The translations under genes were made by a program, and so were the position numbers. Below are positions 9,967-20,102 of a stretch of 64,000 nt of DNA, in pieces. Origin of the DNA: Actinernus sp. WN-2022 (lineage: Eukaryota > Cnidaria > Anthozoa > Actiniaria > Actinernidae); NCBI GenBank assembly GCA_030867875.1, contig JAOWCC010001634.1:33561867-33625866 (forward strand). The letters run 5' to 3'. The notes under the pieces were generated by a model. That model did no database searches. It was not told the DNA's origin and was given only the letters and a program-made list of their open reading frames with translations. Numbering within the stretch: position 1 is the first letter of the stretch; every line of letters begins with the position of its first letter.

Positions 9967-12896
9967 GATGGTGGCTCAGCTCAGGTGTTCTGGTGGAGGT
10001 CTGTTGTGGTACAGCAATTTAGTGTCCATCTTGTGTGTAGAGTCTTGATACAGGTGTAGCTGTTCAATTGGATTCGGAGGTGGAGTGTGTAAATTGTAGC
10101 AAGGTGGTTGTGTAAGGTGCTGTTTGGGCTGTGGCTGGTTTTTGGAAGTTGAGGAAGGCTAGGTGCTGGATCTTTATGGATGCTGTAAATGGTGGTGGTA
10201 CGTAGTAGGTGGTTCAGTGGTCCATAGTTGTTGTAGCTGTTGTGTATCCATCTCGGGAAGGAGCTTGATATCATCGGTGGGGGTGGCTTGTGTCAGCGAT
10301 GGTTGTTCGGTGGGAGTGATAAGGGCTGTCTTGACTGGATGGGTGTTGTTAGTAGGTCTGGATCATTTGGTGCCGTGGCTGTGGTTGGTTGTCTGTCTAG
10401 TGGGCTTTAGAAGTTTATTCTTGTTCTTAGCATGCAAGGTATATATCCCAGGAGGTCCATTAGGTGTGTTGATGGTCACATCTGTTAGGGAGAGTAGGCC
10501 GTGTGTGGGGGGTGTATTGAGGGGGGGGGGGGGGGGGGGGGGGGTGGGTTTGGGTGGAAAAGGAAGGAAAAATTGAAAAATAAAAAAAATAGTAGGTGGG
10601 TTGGTTCTATGAGGAGAAGTTGGTGTGCACAAGTAGATCCTTGATGTTCTTGTGTCTCTGGTAAGCTGTGACAGGGGGATTGGGGAAGAGTTGGGTGAGG
10701 TTGTGGTCTGTGGAGATGATGGGCCAGTGGGAGTGCAGGATCTTTGGGATTGAGAGAGTGTTTCGGTTGTAAGGGATAATAAAAGGGAGTGGTTTGTTGT
10801 GGGGTTGTGTTTTTTCAGTGGGCTTGGGATAGAGAAGTTGTATTTGGGAGAGTCGTGTGGCTTTGTCAAAGGACTGGGTGATAAGGGCATTAGGGTATCC
10901 TCTTGCGAGGAGTGTTCGTCGTAGTCGGATGAGGTGGGTGTGGAGGTCGTTGTCATCTGTGATAAGTCGTCGGTATCGTAGCGCTTGGCTGTAGATTGTG
11001 CCAATCTTACAGGATAGGGGGTGGTGGGAGGTGAAGTGTAGTAGGAGTGTACTGTCTGTTGGTTTGATGTATAAGGTGGATTTGAGATGGTGGTGGGGGG
11101 TTATTTGTATAGTGGTATCAAGAAAATGTATCTGGAGTTGCGAGTAATCATGTGTGAATTTGATGGTGTGATGGTAGGAGTTGATGTAGTCGAGGAAGGA
11201 AAGGAGGGAGGGTTCACCATGTGTCCAGATCATAAAAATGTCGTCTATGTAGCGTAGCCAAATGAGTGGGGTGTGTCCATCGGGGGGGTCTTGTAGGAGT
11301 TGGCGCTCCAAGGAGGCCATGAAAAGGTTGGCATAGGAAGGGGCCATGCGGGTCCCCATGGCTGTGCCCTGTATCTGTAGGTAGTGTTTGGTGTCAAAGG
11401 AGAAGTAGTTGTGGGAGAGGATGAAGTCCATGAATTGGCGTAATACTGTCAGGGGTGGGCGTTGGTGTGGTGGAATAAGTTAAAGGGCTTTCAGAGAGGC
11501 CTCAATACCTTCGGAGTTGGGTATGTTTGTGTAGAGGGAGGTAACATCGATAGTGACTAGGAAACAGTGTGGGGGGAGGGGGGTGGGTAGGTTAAGTATC
11601 ATCTGGAGGAAATGTGTGGTGTCCCTGATGAACGATGGGATACTGGGTACTAGTCGTTGGAGGTAGTGATCCACAAAAATGGAGAGTTTCTCAGTGGGGG
11701 AATCACATCCCGAGATGATGGGGCGTCCAGGGTTGTTGCTTTTGTGGATTTTGGGAAGCATGTAGAAGAGGGGTGTTCTTGGGGGCGAGGTTGGGGTCAG
11801 GAACTGGTGGTTTTTTCTGTCAATGATGTTTTTGTCAAGGAGAGAGTCGAGGTGATTGTTTAGGTTCTGTGTAAGTTCTGGTATTGCGTCATGTGCGATG
11901 GGGGTGTAGTGGTTTCTGTTCTGTAGTTGTCGTTGTGCTTCCTCAATGTAGAGGTGTTGAGGCCTAGGACAATGGATCCTCCCTTTGTCGGCTGGTTTGA
12001 TAACAGTGTTGGGAAGGTGTTTGAGTTCTGTGAGGGCAGTCTTCTGGGGGGGTGTGAGGTTGCAGTGGGGGAGTTTTGTCTCGTTTTCCTGTGATGAAGC
12101 AAGGTGTGACCAAATTTGCGAAGTGTAGAGGCGTAGGTTGGGGTCGTCAGGGGTGGGTGGGTTCCAGTTGCTGGGTGGCGGAAAGGGTGTGGGGTGTTGG
12201 TATTGTGTCTAAAATGGTGGCGTAGGTACATTCTCCTTTGGAACTGGGTGTAGGCAAATTTGAGTGTGGTCATGGGTGTTGGGCGGGGACTGGGAACGAA
12301 TTTGAGGCCTTTCTGGAGTACTTGAGTTTGGGGTGGGGTGGTTTTTGTGTTGGAGCGGGTATTCGCACCCAGACATCAAATAGGGAGGGTGAGGGAGTAG
12401 GGATGGGAGAGGGTGTTTTTGTGTCAGTGTGGGTATTCGCACAGGGAGGGTGGGGGTGAAGGAATAGGGATGAGAGAGAAGGGGTAGATAGGGTAAAATT
12501 GTGTCAGTTGTTGTTTTTGTGTTTAAGTGTCGGTATAGTTTGGATGTCAAGGGGGTGGGTGAAGGGATGGGGGGTGTGTGAAAATATCACAAATGGGATT
12601 CGGTAGGATCTGGTAAATGGTTGTAGGGATATTTGTGGGTATTAGTAATAAAAAAACAGACTAGGGTCTGATGTGTGTATCTGTGTATACATACGGATGC
12701 AAACATGTACAGTCACACTGACATGTGAATTATGTCAAGCCAGCAAAAATAAACGTAAATACAAACATATAAACACACACAGATAAAAAGTGTATACCTG
12801 AACGTGAAGATATATACATACATACATGTACATGTAAAAGTATGGATGTGTATCAACATAAATGGTGCTCGGATTGGGGTTTGATGTCTAGAGATC
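9967..12896 (-). other. Unique middle of the Penelope-like element
   Basis: This 2.9-kb part lies between the two long direct repeats. It holds the RT gene (10607-12330), an 18-base G-run near 10528-10545 just after the RT stop in element orientation, a partial copy of the 105-bp subrepeats (12345-12560), and an AT-rich leader (12560-12896) without coding signal. Confidence 0.7.
10607..12330 (-). pseudogene. Penelope-type reverse transcriptase
   Basis: Reading from 12330 downward, the segments match the Penelope RT order: the N-terminal block KGLKFVPSP and FAYTQFQRRMYLRHHF; a middle block ending ELKHLPNTVIKPADKG; MLPKIHKSNNPGRPIISGCD and VTIDVTSLYTNIP (11480-11761, first catalytic Asp); then QGTAMGTRMAPSYANLFM and the catalytic box RYIDDIFMIW (10607-11431). 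The enzyme would copy RNA by target-primed synthesis. The frame changes near 12060, 11850, 11770 and 11450, so the gene is broken. It ends with HKNIKDLLVHTNFSS and a stop, with no GIY-YIG domain after it. The RT resembles telomerase more than LINE RT, as known for this family. Confidence 0.85.
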
Positions 12897-15800
12897 TAGG
12901 AGATCTTGGATAGCTTTCCCCGTATTGTGATTAAGTTTTTGTGTTGGGGCGGGTATTCGCACCCAGACATCAAATAGGGAGGGTGAGGGAGTAGGGATGA
13001 GAGAGGGGGTAAAAAATTATCACAGTTGTACATGTAGTTTTGTTTTTGTGTCAGTTTGGGTATTCGCACAGGAAGGGTGGGGGTGAAGGAATAGGGATGA
13101 GAGAAGGGGGTAGGGAGGGTAAAATTGTGACAGTTGTTGTTTTTGTGTTCAAGTGCCGGTATTGATATCCGGACGTCAAGCAGGAAGGGTGAGGGAATGG
13201 GGATAAGAGAGGAGGGTGGAGGGTAATATTGTTGAAGAAACCAAAGGTGGAAAACTATGTGGAAAATTGAGGCATGGTAGAAATTAAGGGATAAGTGAAT
13301 TGAAAAAATGCAATAACTGATGGTAAAAGGAGTAAAATATGTTTTTGTATAAAGGAAGGAGGACTATCAAGAAGCGGAAGGACTGGATATCCCAGGACAG
13401 GGTGAACACTGGGTACACTGTGTGAATTATGAATAACATAATTGGTAGAGAAAATACACAGAGAGAGCCTGGACTAAAGGAAAAGCCATGAAAGTGAGGA
13501 AATTGAAGGAGGAGAAGCATGGAAGCAGTGAGCCCGGAGGAAAAATAAATAACTAATTAAATGAAAGCAATGTATCTTGGTGTTATTGAAAACAGGGTAA
13601 TAGCTAGGTGGAAAAAATGATAAATTAAGATAAAATTTGTAGGTAACACAGAGGAAAAAATTATGAATAAAGTGACGTTTATGATCAAAGGTAAATGTGT
13701 AGTTGGATATAAAAGTGGAAACGTATCCGTAGTATAACAGAAGGGGAGAATAAACCAATGAGGGGTTGCCTAGGCCTGGGGAGAGGAGGAGCTTTGATTG
13801 CTGTGGAGGAATGTGGGAATTGAGAAATGCCAAATATAAGGGACGGGCCGGTTACGGGATTGCTCAATATGTAAAGTCATACTTATGTGGGAGAATATAA
13901 GGGAATATATCGGAAGAAAACGGTCGTATAAAACGTAGATGAAAGCGGAATGAAAGGAGTGGGAAGGTAAACTATGTGTGATTAGTTCGGGGTCGTAAAG
14001 TGACGAAGGTGGCTAGCGGTAGATAACAATCCAAGACTGTGAATCGGGAAGGGGGCATGAATATAATATAATAAATAGATACATAAATAAATAGATAACG
14101 AAGATATTGATAGCTAAGGGGATGGGGACCCTAGTGAGCTCATAGGGGATAGAGCAAGTCCAATGTGAGTCCACCATATCCTGTATAGCAATCTCTTCAC
14201 GGGCGGGATGCTATACAAAAAACACTACAGCTTGGAGGGGAAGCCGAGTAAACTGAGGGAATATGTATAATGAACCGAGGGGAGCAGTAGAGGGGAGGAA
14301 GGGGGATGTGTAGAACGGAAAAAGTGCCGTGGAGAGGATTGCTGCAGGGTTTAACGTGTTTCGAAATGCTTATAGACCGGTCTTGAGCATTCTCGCCCGA
14401 CACGTGATAGAGTGGACATTGGACTGCTCGTTCTGACAGCTAAGCGCGGGACCGACAAGAAGAAAAACAACAAATATGGTTACCTGGAGGCCGGTAAGGG
14501 GCGAGGAGTCCCAATGATTTGGCCAGTGTTCTGGTGGGGTTTTTTGACTTGGCGTTATACATTGGTGTATTACTGTCAACGTGGAGCGAAGAAAGGGAAG
14601 GGATCTCGCGGTGAGGGCAAATAAAACTAGCAAATATTGATGTGTGATTGGATGTCATATTGTGAGGGTGTGATGGGGTGTGACAGTTCTCACTTCGTTA
14701 AAGACCAGATCGAGCGGGGGCGGCAAAACAGTATGCTCCGCTGGCCAAAAGAACGAAGGCTCTGCTATGGAATGCAAATAACCGAGGGCTATAACTTTTT
14801 TAGTAAATAATTTTATAACTTAGTGAACTCGAAGAGAATAACAAATAAAGAAAATTAAAACCTGTAAAAGTTTAAGGCAAATCTTTTAAGTAGTAATCTT
14901 ATCCCAAGTAAAAACAGTTAACTTGAAGCAGCAATCACGGTATATGCCTGTTTTCGCGGGAAATTGGGGGCGCGCCGACAAGAAATAGCAAATACGAGTG
15001 CGCGTGACGTTTGTCGCGTGGGGACGGGGAAGGTGGTCCGAGTGAACTCTACACGGGTTGCCTGTGGTAGATCGTGGGGGCCTGGAACGGTCTCAAGAGC
15101 GACGGCCATCTTGTAAATTGGAAGGAAGAAGCACGAGGAGATGTAAGTGCTAACTAAGTAAAGAAAGGCGAAGGGTTTGTAGTGGAGTGCCCGTGGGAGA
15201 GATGACGCCACCTAAAGTCTAGTATGGTTTAGTGGTAATGCGCCGGGAAACGCACTCATACGGTATGTTGTTTATTGTTGTATAGTACGAAGGTACATGT
15301 ACTTCACTACTGGTGTATCGGTGCATTGTATGTGTGTGGGAATGCTGTCAAAATGAGGCCGGTGTGTGTAATGAAAACATCCGCAAAACCAAGGAGGGTG
15401 CGTGTAAAATGTAGTGATGTTACCAAAGTAACGGACGAGGTCCAGGGTGCTAATTAAATAGGTTTACGCTAAGCAGGGATGCTAATGGGATATAGTGGGT
15501 GCTGATATGAGGGGTGAAGTAACAATGGATACAATATTGTGGCCCAGGAACCTGTGTGAACATACTGTGAAAACTATACAATCTAATATAGAATGTTAGT
15601 AAAGAAACTGTAAAAGAATGGAACTCACTGCCAGAATATGTAGCACTGTGAAATAGTGTTGATGTGTGAGGGAAGTGGGCTTGGGAGTTGGTGGCCCTGA
15701 ACGAACAATAGAGGGAATTGGATGTATCTATATATACTTATTTAATAAATCTAGATATACTGATTTATAAATTTCACTATAACTGCAATGGTTGGTGTGG

Positions 15801-16777
15801 AAAAAATGTAGAAGTAGAATATTGTATGTGTCGATAGACCCACCCCACGAATCCGGATAGTCGAAAATTTGAATAAAACTAGTGATAGAAGTAAGTGTCC
15901 ACAAAAGGGCGGTAGGTGTAAAGGCTGGGACTGGCTGGGATAATATTTACATTTAATGAGAGAAGAAGGAGGGCTTATTGGCAAAATTGTGTGGTGGGCA
16001 AGAAATTGATTCATTCGTAGACGGAAAAACATTTAATGGTGGCTATTGAGTAACTGGGAATACACATAGATTCTGTGGAGACGTAAGTAGGGAACCATGT
16101 CCTTGGTAAGCTAAATGTTTATTGTAGTGATGGTTGGGTGGGTGATGATGAATATGGTCTACATATAGTTGGTTTCCGTAGGGCTGGAAAATTGGAATTA
16201 AGTGCTTAAAGGTATTGAAATTAACTTTAGTTTGTTCATGTGGTAGTCAAGTGCTGGCTGAACAATGATATAGTGGCAATGGCTGCCAGGTGGGTGTTGT
16301 TGAGTAAGGCTGAAACATAAGGACCTGCATATGTATCGGTATTCTTTTGGGTGCGTGAATTAGCATAGGAATGTTCAAATGTAGGGTAGTGTTGTCCCGC
16401 TGTGTCTGTATGCTATTAGGTGCTGGATTCTTGTGAGGTTGGTGTGAATGGCTTGGTGTTGGTGGATAGTTTCTATCACCGATGGAGGCCAGGGTACATT
16501 TGGATGCTGTGGTAGACTTGTATCAGGGCTTGATTGTATGAAACTGGTGTTGGAAGCTGTTTCGGTCATGAAGGCTGGGTAGCTGGGAGGCAGTGTGGAT
16601 GTCAGATGTTAGGTATAATTTGTCGGTATATCTGTGCAACTCTGTTATTGGTGTCTGGTCCAGATAGGAGCTGTGGAATCTCGTTTTGGTTGTAATGTGG
16701 TTGATCGTGAGGATTGATGTAGATGGTGGGTGGCTGCTGTGTGTATTAGGTCAGGTGGTGGAACTGCTATTTGTTGT
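12897..16777 (-). repeat. Terminal direct repeat Y' (pLTR-like), 5' copy
   Basis: This is a second copy of 6082-9966, with the same ends and scattered substitutions and short indels, for example an extra 27-bp block near 15109-15135 that copy 1 lacks. It contains its own copy of the subrepeats (12935-13225) and of repeat R (14720-15008). Confidence 0.85.
14720..15008 (+). repeat. Dispersed repeat R, copy 2
   Basis: Same sequence as 7927-8213, carried along within Y'. Its presence in both long repeats shows that R was inserted before Y was duplicated. Confidence 0.7.
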
Positions 16778-16778
16778 T

Positions 16779-18038
16779 GACTAAGGGTCAAACCTACCCT
16801 ACGAGGATCATACAAGGAAATAGTGTTTTTACTAAACAAACAGACATTGCTGAGAAATTTAATATCTTTTTATTAATGTAGGCCCAACTCTAGCTAACAC
16901 AATTAATACTAATAATGTTAACCCCATTCAATATATCACTCACTCACCATCCTCAAGCCTTTTTTCCTCTCACCTGTTACTGAATCTCAAGTTTTTACAA
17001 TGTTTGCTACCTTGAACGAAAATAAAACATCCATTGATATCCCAAATAAACTTATTTAAAGCTTGCAAGTGACCCCTATTGTCGGATGGAAAGGTTAATC
17101 TCGCTACGACATTCGGCGTTTTGGCGGCAATTTTGTGCCAAAACCAGAAGAATTTCATCTTAGAGAATTACCAGTGGATAATAAACAAGCCTGACGCGGT
17201 GAAATCGCTTCTCGGTCAAGACGAAACACCAACTCGCCACCGACCCCGCCAGCCTTTTACGAGGAGATCCAAAGCTTAAAAGTGTCTCTGGCGAGAGCAA
17301 ACGAGGAAATTACATCCCTGAAACAGAACTAAGGAAATCGAGTATATTATAATGCATGTATCAATGTACTAAGCGGAGGGGGGGGGGGGGGGGGGGGGGG
17401 GTTCGGGCAGATGTGCGGCATTTGACTTTTTTCGAGAATGTTTGGTCAAATTCCCCACCATTGGGGAAAGAAAAATGGTCAATTGTGATCAAATCACGGC
17501 CCCACCTGGGGCAGCGAAATTTCTCCTTAAACTATATATATACAGCTGAGACAATGGGGGAACTGGAGGTGACCTCAAATAAATGTGAGGCGTTCTTTTT
17601 AAATTAATGAAAACAGATGAAAACGCATTTTTGAAATTCATACCTTCCAACATCCAAGATGGCGACTCGGGAAACAAGAGACTAGGACACAGTTATCAAG
17701 CGGTCGAATTCAAATGTCCACACCCTGGAGCAAAGTTCCCAGGGTGGGGACGCCAAGATTGATCAAATGTCGCACATCTGCCCGAGACCCCCCCCCCCCC
17801 CCTGCGGCTTAACATTTAAACATGCATAACGAATACGTATGTAAAGTAGAAGGAAATTATGGCAGCGAAATTGGCGGGAAGTCCCCTAAAGTTCAAGGTC
17901 CAGAAGTGCCTTCAAAGGCACACATTTGGAGCATGATCAGCGATATTTGTGAGAAATACAAAGTCCCTATGGTATCCAGAATTCTGATGTGCAGTTAATG
18001 CTTAAACCAAATCGCCGAAGAAGTGCCCAAGAATAAAT
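16779..18038 (+). repeat. Flanking repeat X', right copy
   Basis: Direct copy of 4836-6082. It starts immediately after Y' and continues into TGGGAAAGAAAAG, which is probably the original neighbour of the locus. Differences from X are mostly one-base indels in homopolymers and a longer G-run in the enclosed MITE. Confidence 0.85.
17352..17827 (+). mobile_element. MITE with poly-G/poly-C TIRs (right copy)
   Basis: Same element as 5409-5871. The left arm holds 24 G (17378-17401) against 14 in the other copy, while the right arm keeps 15 C in both. A tract this long can fold as a G-quadruplex, with an i-motif on the other strand. Length differences may also be sequencing or assembly error. Confidence 0.75.
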
Positions 18039-18059
18039 GGGAAAGAAAAGCATCTAACG

Positions 18060-19205
18060 TGATGCTTGGGGAAAGTGCCCAAAAATATCTACAGTCCTAG
18101 GTTGAAGTACAGTATGTCGGCTGAGCACGTCAACATCGAGATTTTCTACTACTAAGCCCTCGAAATGGAAAACTTTACCACCGCGGCTGAGGGCGAGGCG
18201 CGTTTCACCTATAATATTGAGGGGGGACGATCCGTCTGCTTGGTGTGCCGACTGTGAACTGGTGTGGATCTCTGCGCCAAATCTTTTGACAGCGGAAAGG
18301 CGGATCATGTTACAAGTGGCACCGCTGGGATATTGAAACACAAGCCTAAAAGAGATGTCTGCCAAACAAAATATTATTTTTTTAGTTGTTCGGTTTCCCA
18401 GCTGGTTTACCCAGGTTGAAGTCCATGGCATCACAGTATGCCTGAGCACTTCGGGATATTGAACACGAGCCTAGATGTCTGCCAAACACAATTTATTTTT
18501 TTGGTTGTTCGGTATCCCAGCTGGTTTATCCAGGTTGAAGTCCATGGCACTACAGTATGCCTGGGCACTTCGGGATATTGAACACAAGCCCAACAGAGAT
18601 GTACGCCAAAAGAATATATTTTTTAGTTGTTCGGTATCCTAGCTGGTTTACTCACTGACAGGTTGAAGTCCATGGCATCACAGTATGCCTGAGCACTTCG
18701 GGATATTGAACACGAGCGAGCCTAAATGTCTGCCAAACAAAATTTATTTTTTGAGTTGTTCGGTATCCCAGCTGGTTTATCCAGGTTGAAGTCCATGGCA
18801 CTACAGTATGCCTGAGCCCTTCGGGATATTGAACAAAAGCCCAAAAGAGATGTACGCCAAAAGAATGTATTTTTTAGTTGTTCGGTATCCCAGCTGGTTT
18901 ACCCAGATTGAAGTACATGGCACTACAGTATGCCTGAGTCCTTCGGGATATTGAACACGAGCCTAGATGTCTGCCAATCAAAATTTATGTTTTGAGTTGT
19001 TCGGTATCCCAGCTGGTTTACCCAGGTTGAAGTCCATGGCATCACAGCATGCCTGAGCACTTCGGGATATTGAACACGAGCCTAGATGTCTGCCAAACAA
19101 AATTGATTTTTTGAGTTGTTCGGTATCTCAGCTGGTTTATCCAGGTTGAAGTCCATGGCACTACAGTATGCCTGAGATATTGAACACAAGCCCAAAAGCC
19201 AAACA
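18060..19205 (+). repeat. Tandem array, about seven units of 119-135 bp
   Basis: Units start with GGGATATTGAACACGAGCC or GGGATATTGAACACAAGCCC (two alternating subtypes, with AGAGATGTACGCC or TAGATGTCTGCC next), then TTGTTCGGTATCCCAGCTGG, CCAGGTTGAAGTCCATGGCA and CAGTATGCCTGAGCACTTC. The alternation suggests that a two-unit block was amplified. The first unit is split by a 201-bp retrotransposon piece. No coding potential is seen. Spacing and divergence do not fit a CRISPR. Confidence 0.85.
18127..18327 (-). repeat. Captured 201-bp fragment of the Ty3-like protease gene
   Basis: This interval matches 2476-2676 with one difference (A to C near 18306 on the plus strand). It covers the protease from SGATCN to DVDV. 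It begins and ends inside the gene, with no LTR or poly-A, and is embedded between CTGAGC and GGGATATTG of the tandem array. It was therefore placed by recombination or repair rather than by ordinary retrotransposition. Confidence 0.85.
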
Positions 19206-20102
19206 AAATATTTAGCCTACCTACGAGTAGCCGTAACTAATCCATCGCGAAATTTGCGCAAATCAGATCAAAACAACCAGACGCGAATTACCGGTCGCGA
19301 ACTGCAGCTACGGACTACAAACAACAAGACAAGAGAAACCTGCTGCCTGGGTAGGGTAATATATCTCACATCTCGATATCTCATCCGCTTTATTTTCAGT
19401 ATCCGCGACAATAATTTGGGGTCCGAATAATAAATAATTAGCGAAGTCTGCGACCTTTCGAACAGTAATTGGCAAGCGTGCAAGTCCATATCGTTCCCGA
19501 CTTATGAAATAATAAAAAGATTATGTATTGTCAGGATTTTGAGAAATTAGCTGAAAGTCGGATAGACACATACGGCAAACCAGATAAATCGTCGACCTCG
19601 ATCGAAACGCACTGAAAATCGGGCTACGAATGACTAGATTTCGTGCACTACTACGAGTAGTCGACTGATGAAAGGTGAAATGCAAAAGTAGGTCTTTATC
19701 ACACATTGACACCTACGGATTACGATATCTAGGTGCTAAAGTAGGCACTTTAAGGTGACACGAGGCTGGACTTAATTAAATGGAATGCTCCTTCTTCCTA
19801 GATCATCCCCTGGCGATAGGGGACCAATGGTAGTAGTTTGGTTGCTAAGAGTGTCTGGCTCGTTATCGGGGATTTCGTTCGCGCCCAATCCGCGCTCGGC
19901 CAAAACATAGTTTTTCGAGTTTTTCGTGACTAGAGACCAAGAAAAATAAAGGGCTGTTCGCAGTCTAAGCTTTCCCACTGATGAACCTTTTATATATCAT
20001 AATTCGCAAAGCTAATGCGCATCACTGCGAATATATAAAATAAATTACGAAGAACAAAACAAACGAAATTAAACTAAATATGAAGAAAACATTGGCGGTT
20101 TG
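19206..20102. other. No gene recognised
   Basis: Short stop-rich frames only. The interval 19990-20102 is probably the 3' UTR of the minus-strand LINE that follows. No TIR pair or tandem structure was recognised. Confidence 0.4.

Larger units (their letters stand above)
6082..16777 (-). mobile_element. Penelope-like retroelement with 3.9-kb direct terminal repeats
   Basis: The layout is repeat Y (6082-9966), a unique middle of 2.9 kb, and repeat Y' (12897-16777), all in direct orientation. The middle encodes a Penelope-type RT on the minus strand. Penelope-like elements often carry direct terminal repeats (pLTRs) or occur as partial head-to-tail tandems, and both readings fit. The repeats are unusually long, and Y and Y' differ by only a few scattered changes, so the structure is recent. 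No GIY-YIG endonuclease is seen after the RT in this copy. It is flanked by the 1.25-kb repeat X/X'. Confidence 0.75.

Noticed and set aside
10363..11004. Open frame of 213 codons overlapping the Penelope RT
   Set aside because: It is Pro/Ser/Thr-rich, crosses the G-run, and lies in another frame of a region where the RT motifs are clear; a shadow frame.
18327..19195. Direct repeats considered as a CRISPR array
   Set aside because: Units are long (about 119-135 bp), fully repetitive and divergent, without unique spacers; this is an animal-type genome.
19666..19690. CTGATGAAAGGTGAAA, considered as a hammerhead core
   Set aside because: There is no room for stem II between the two core blocks.
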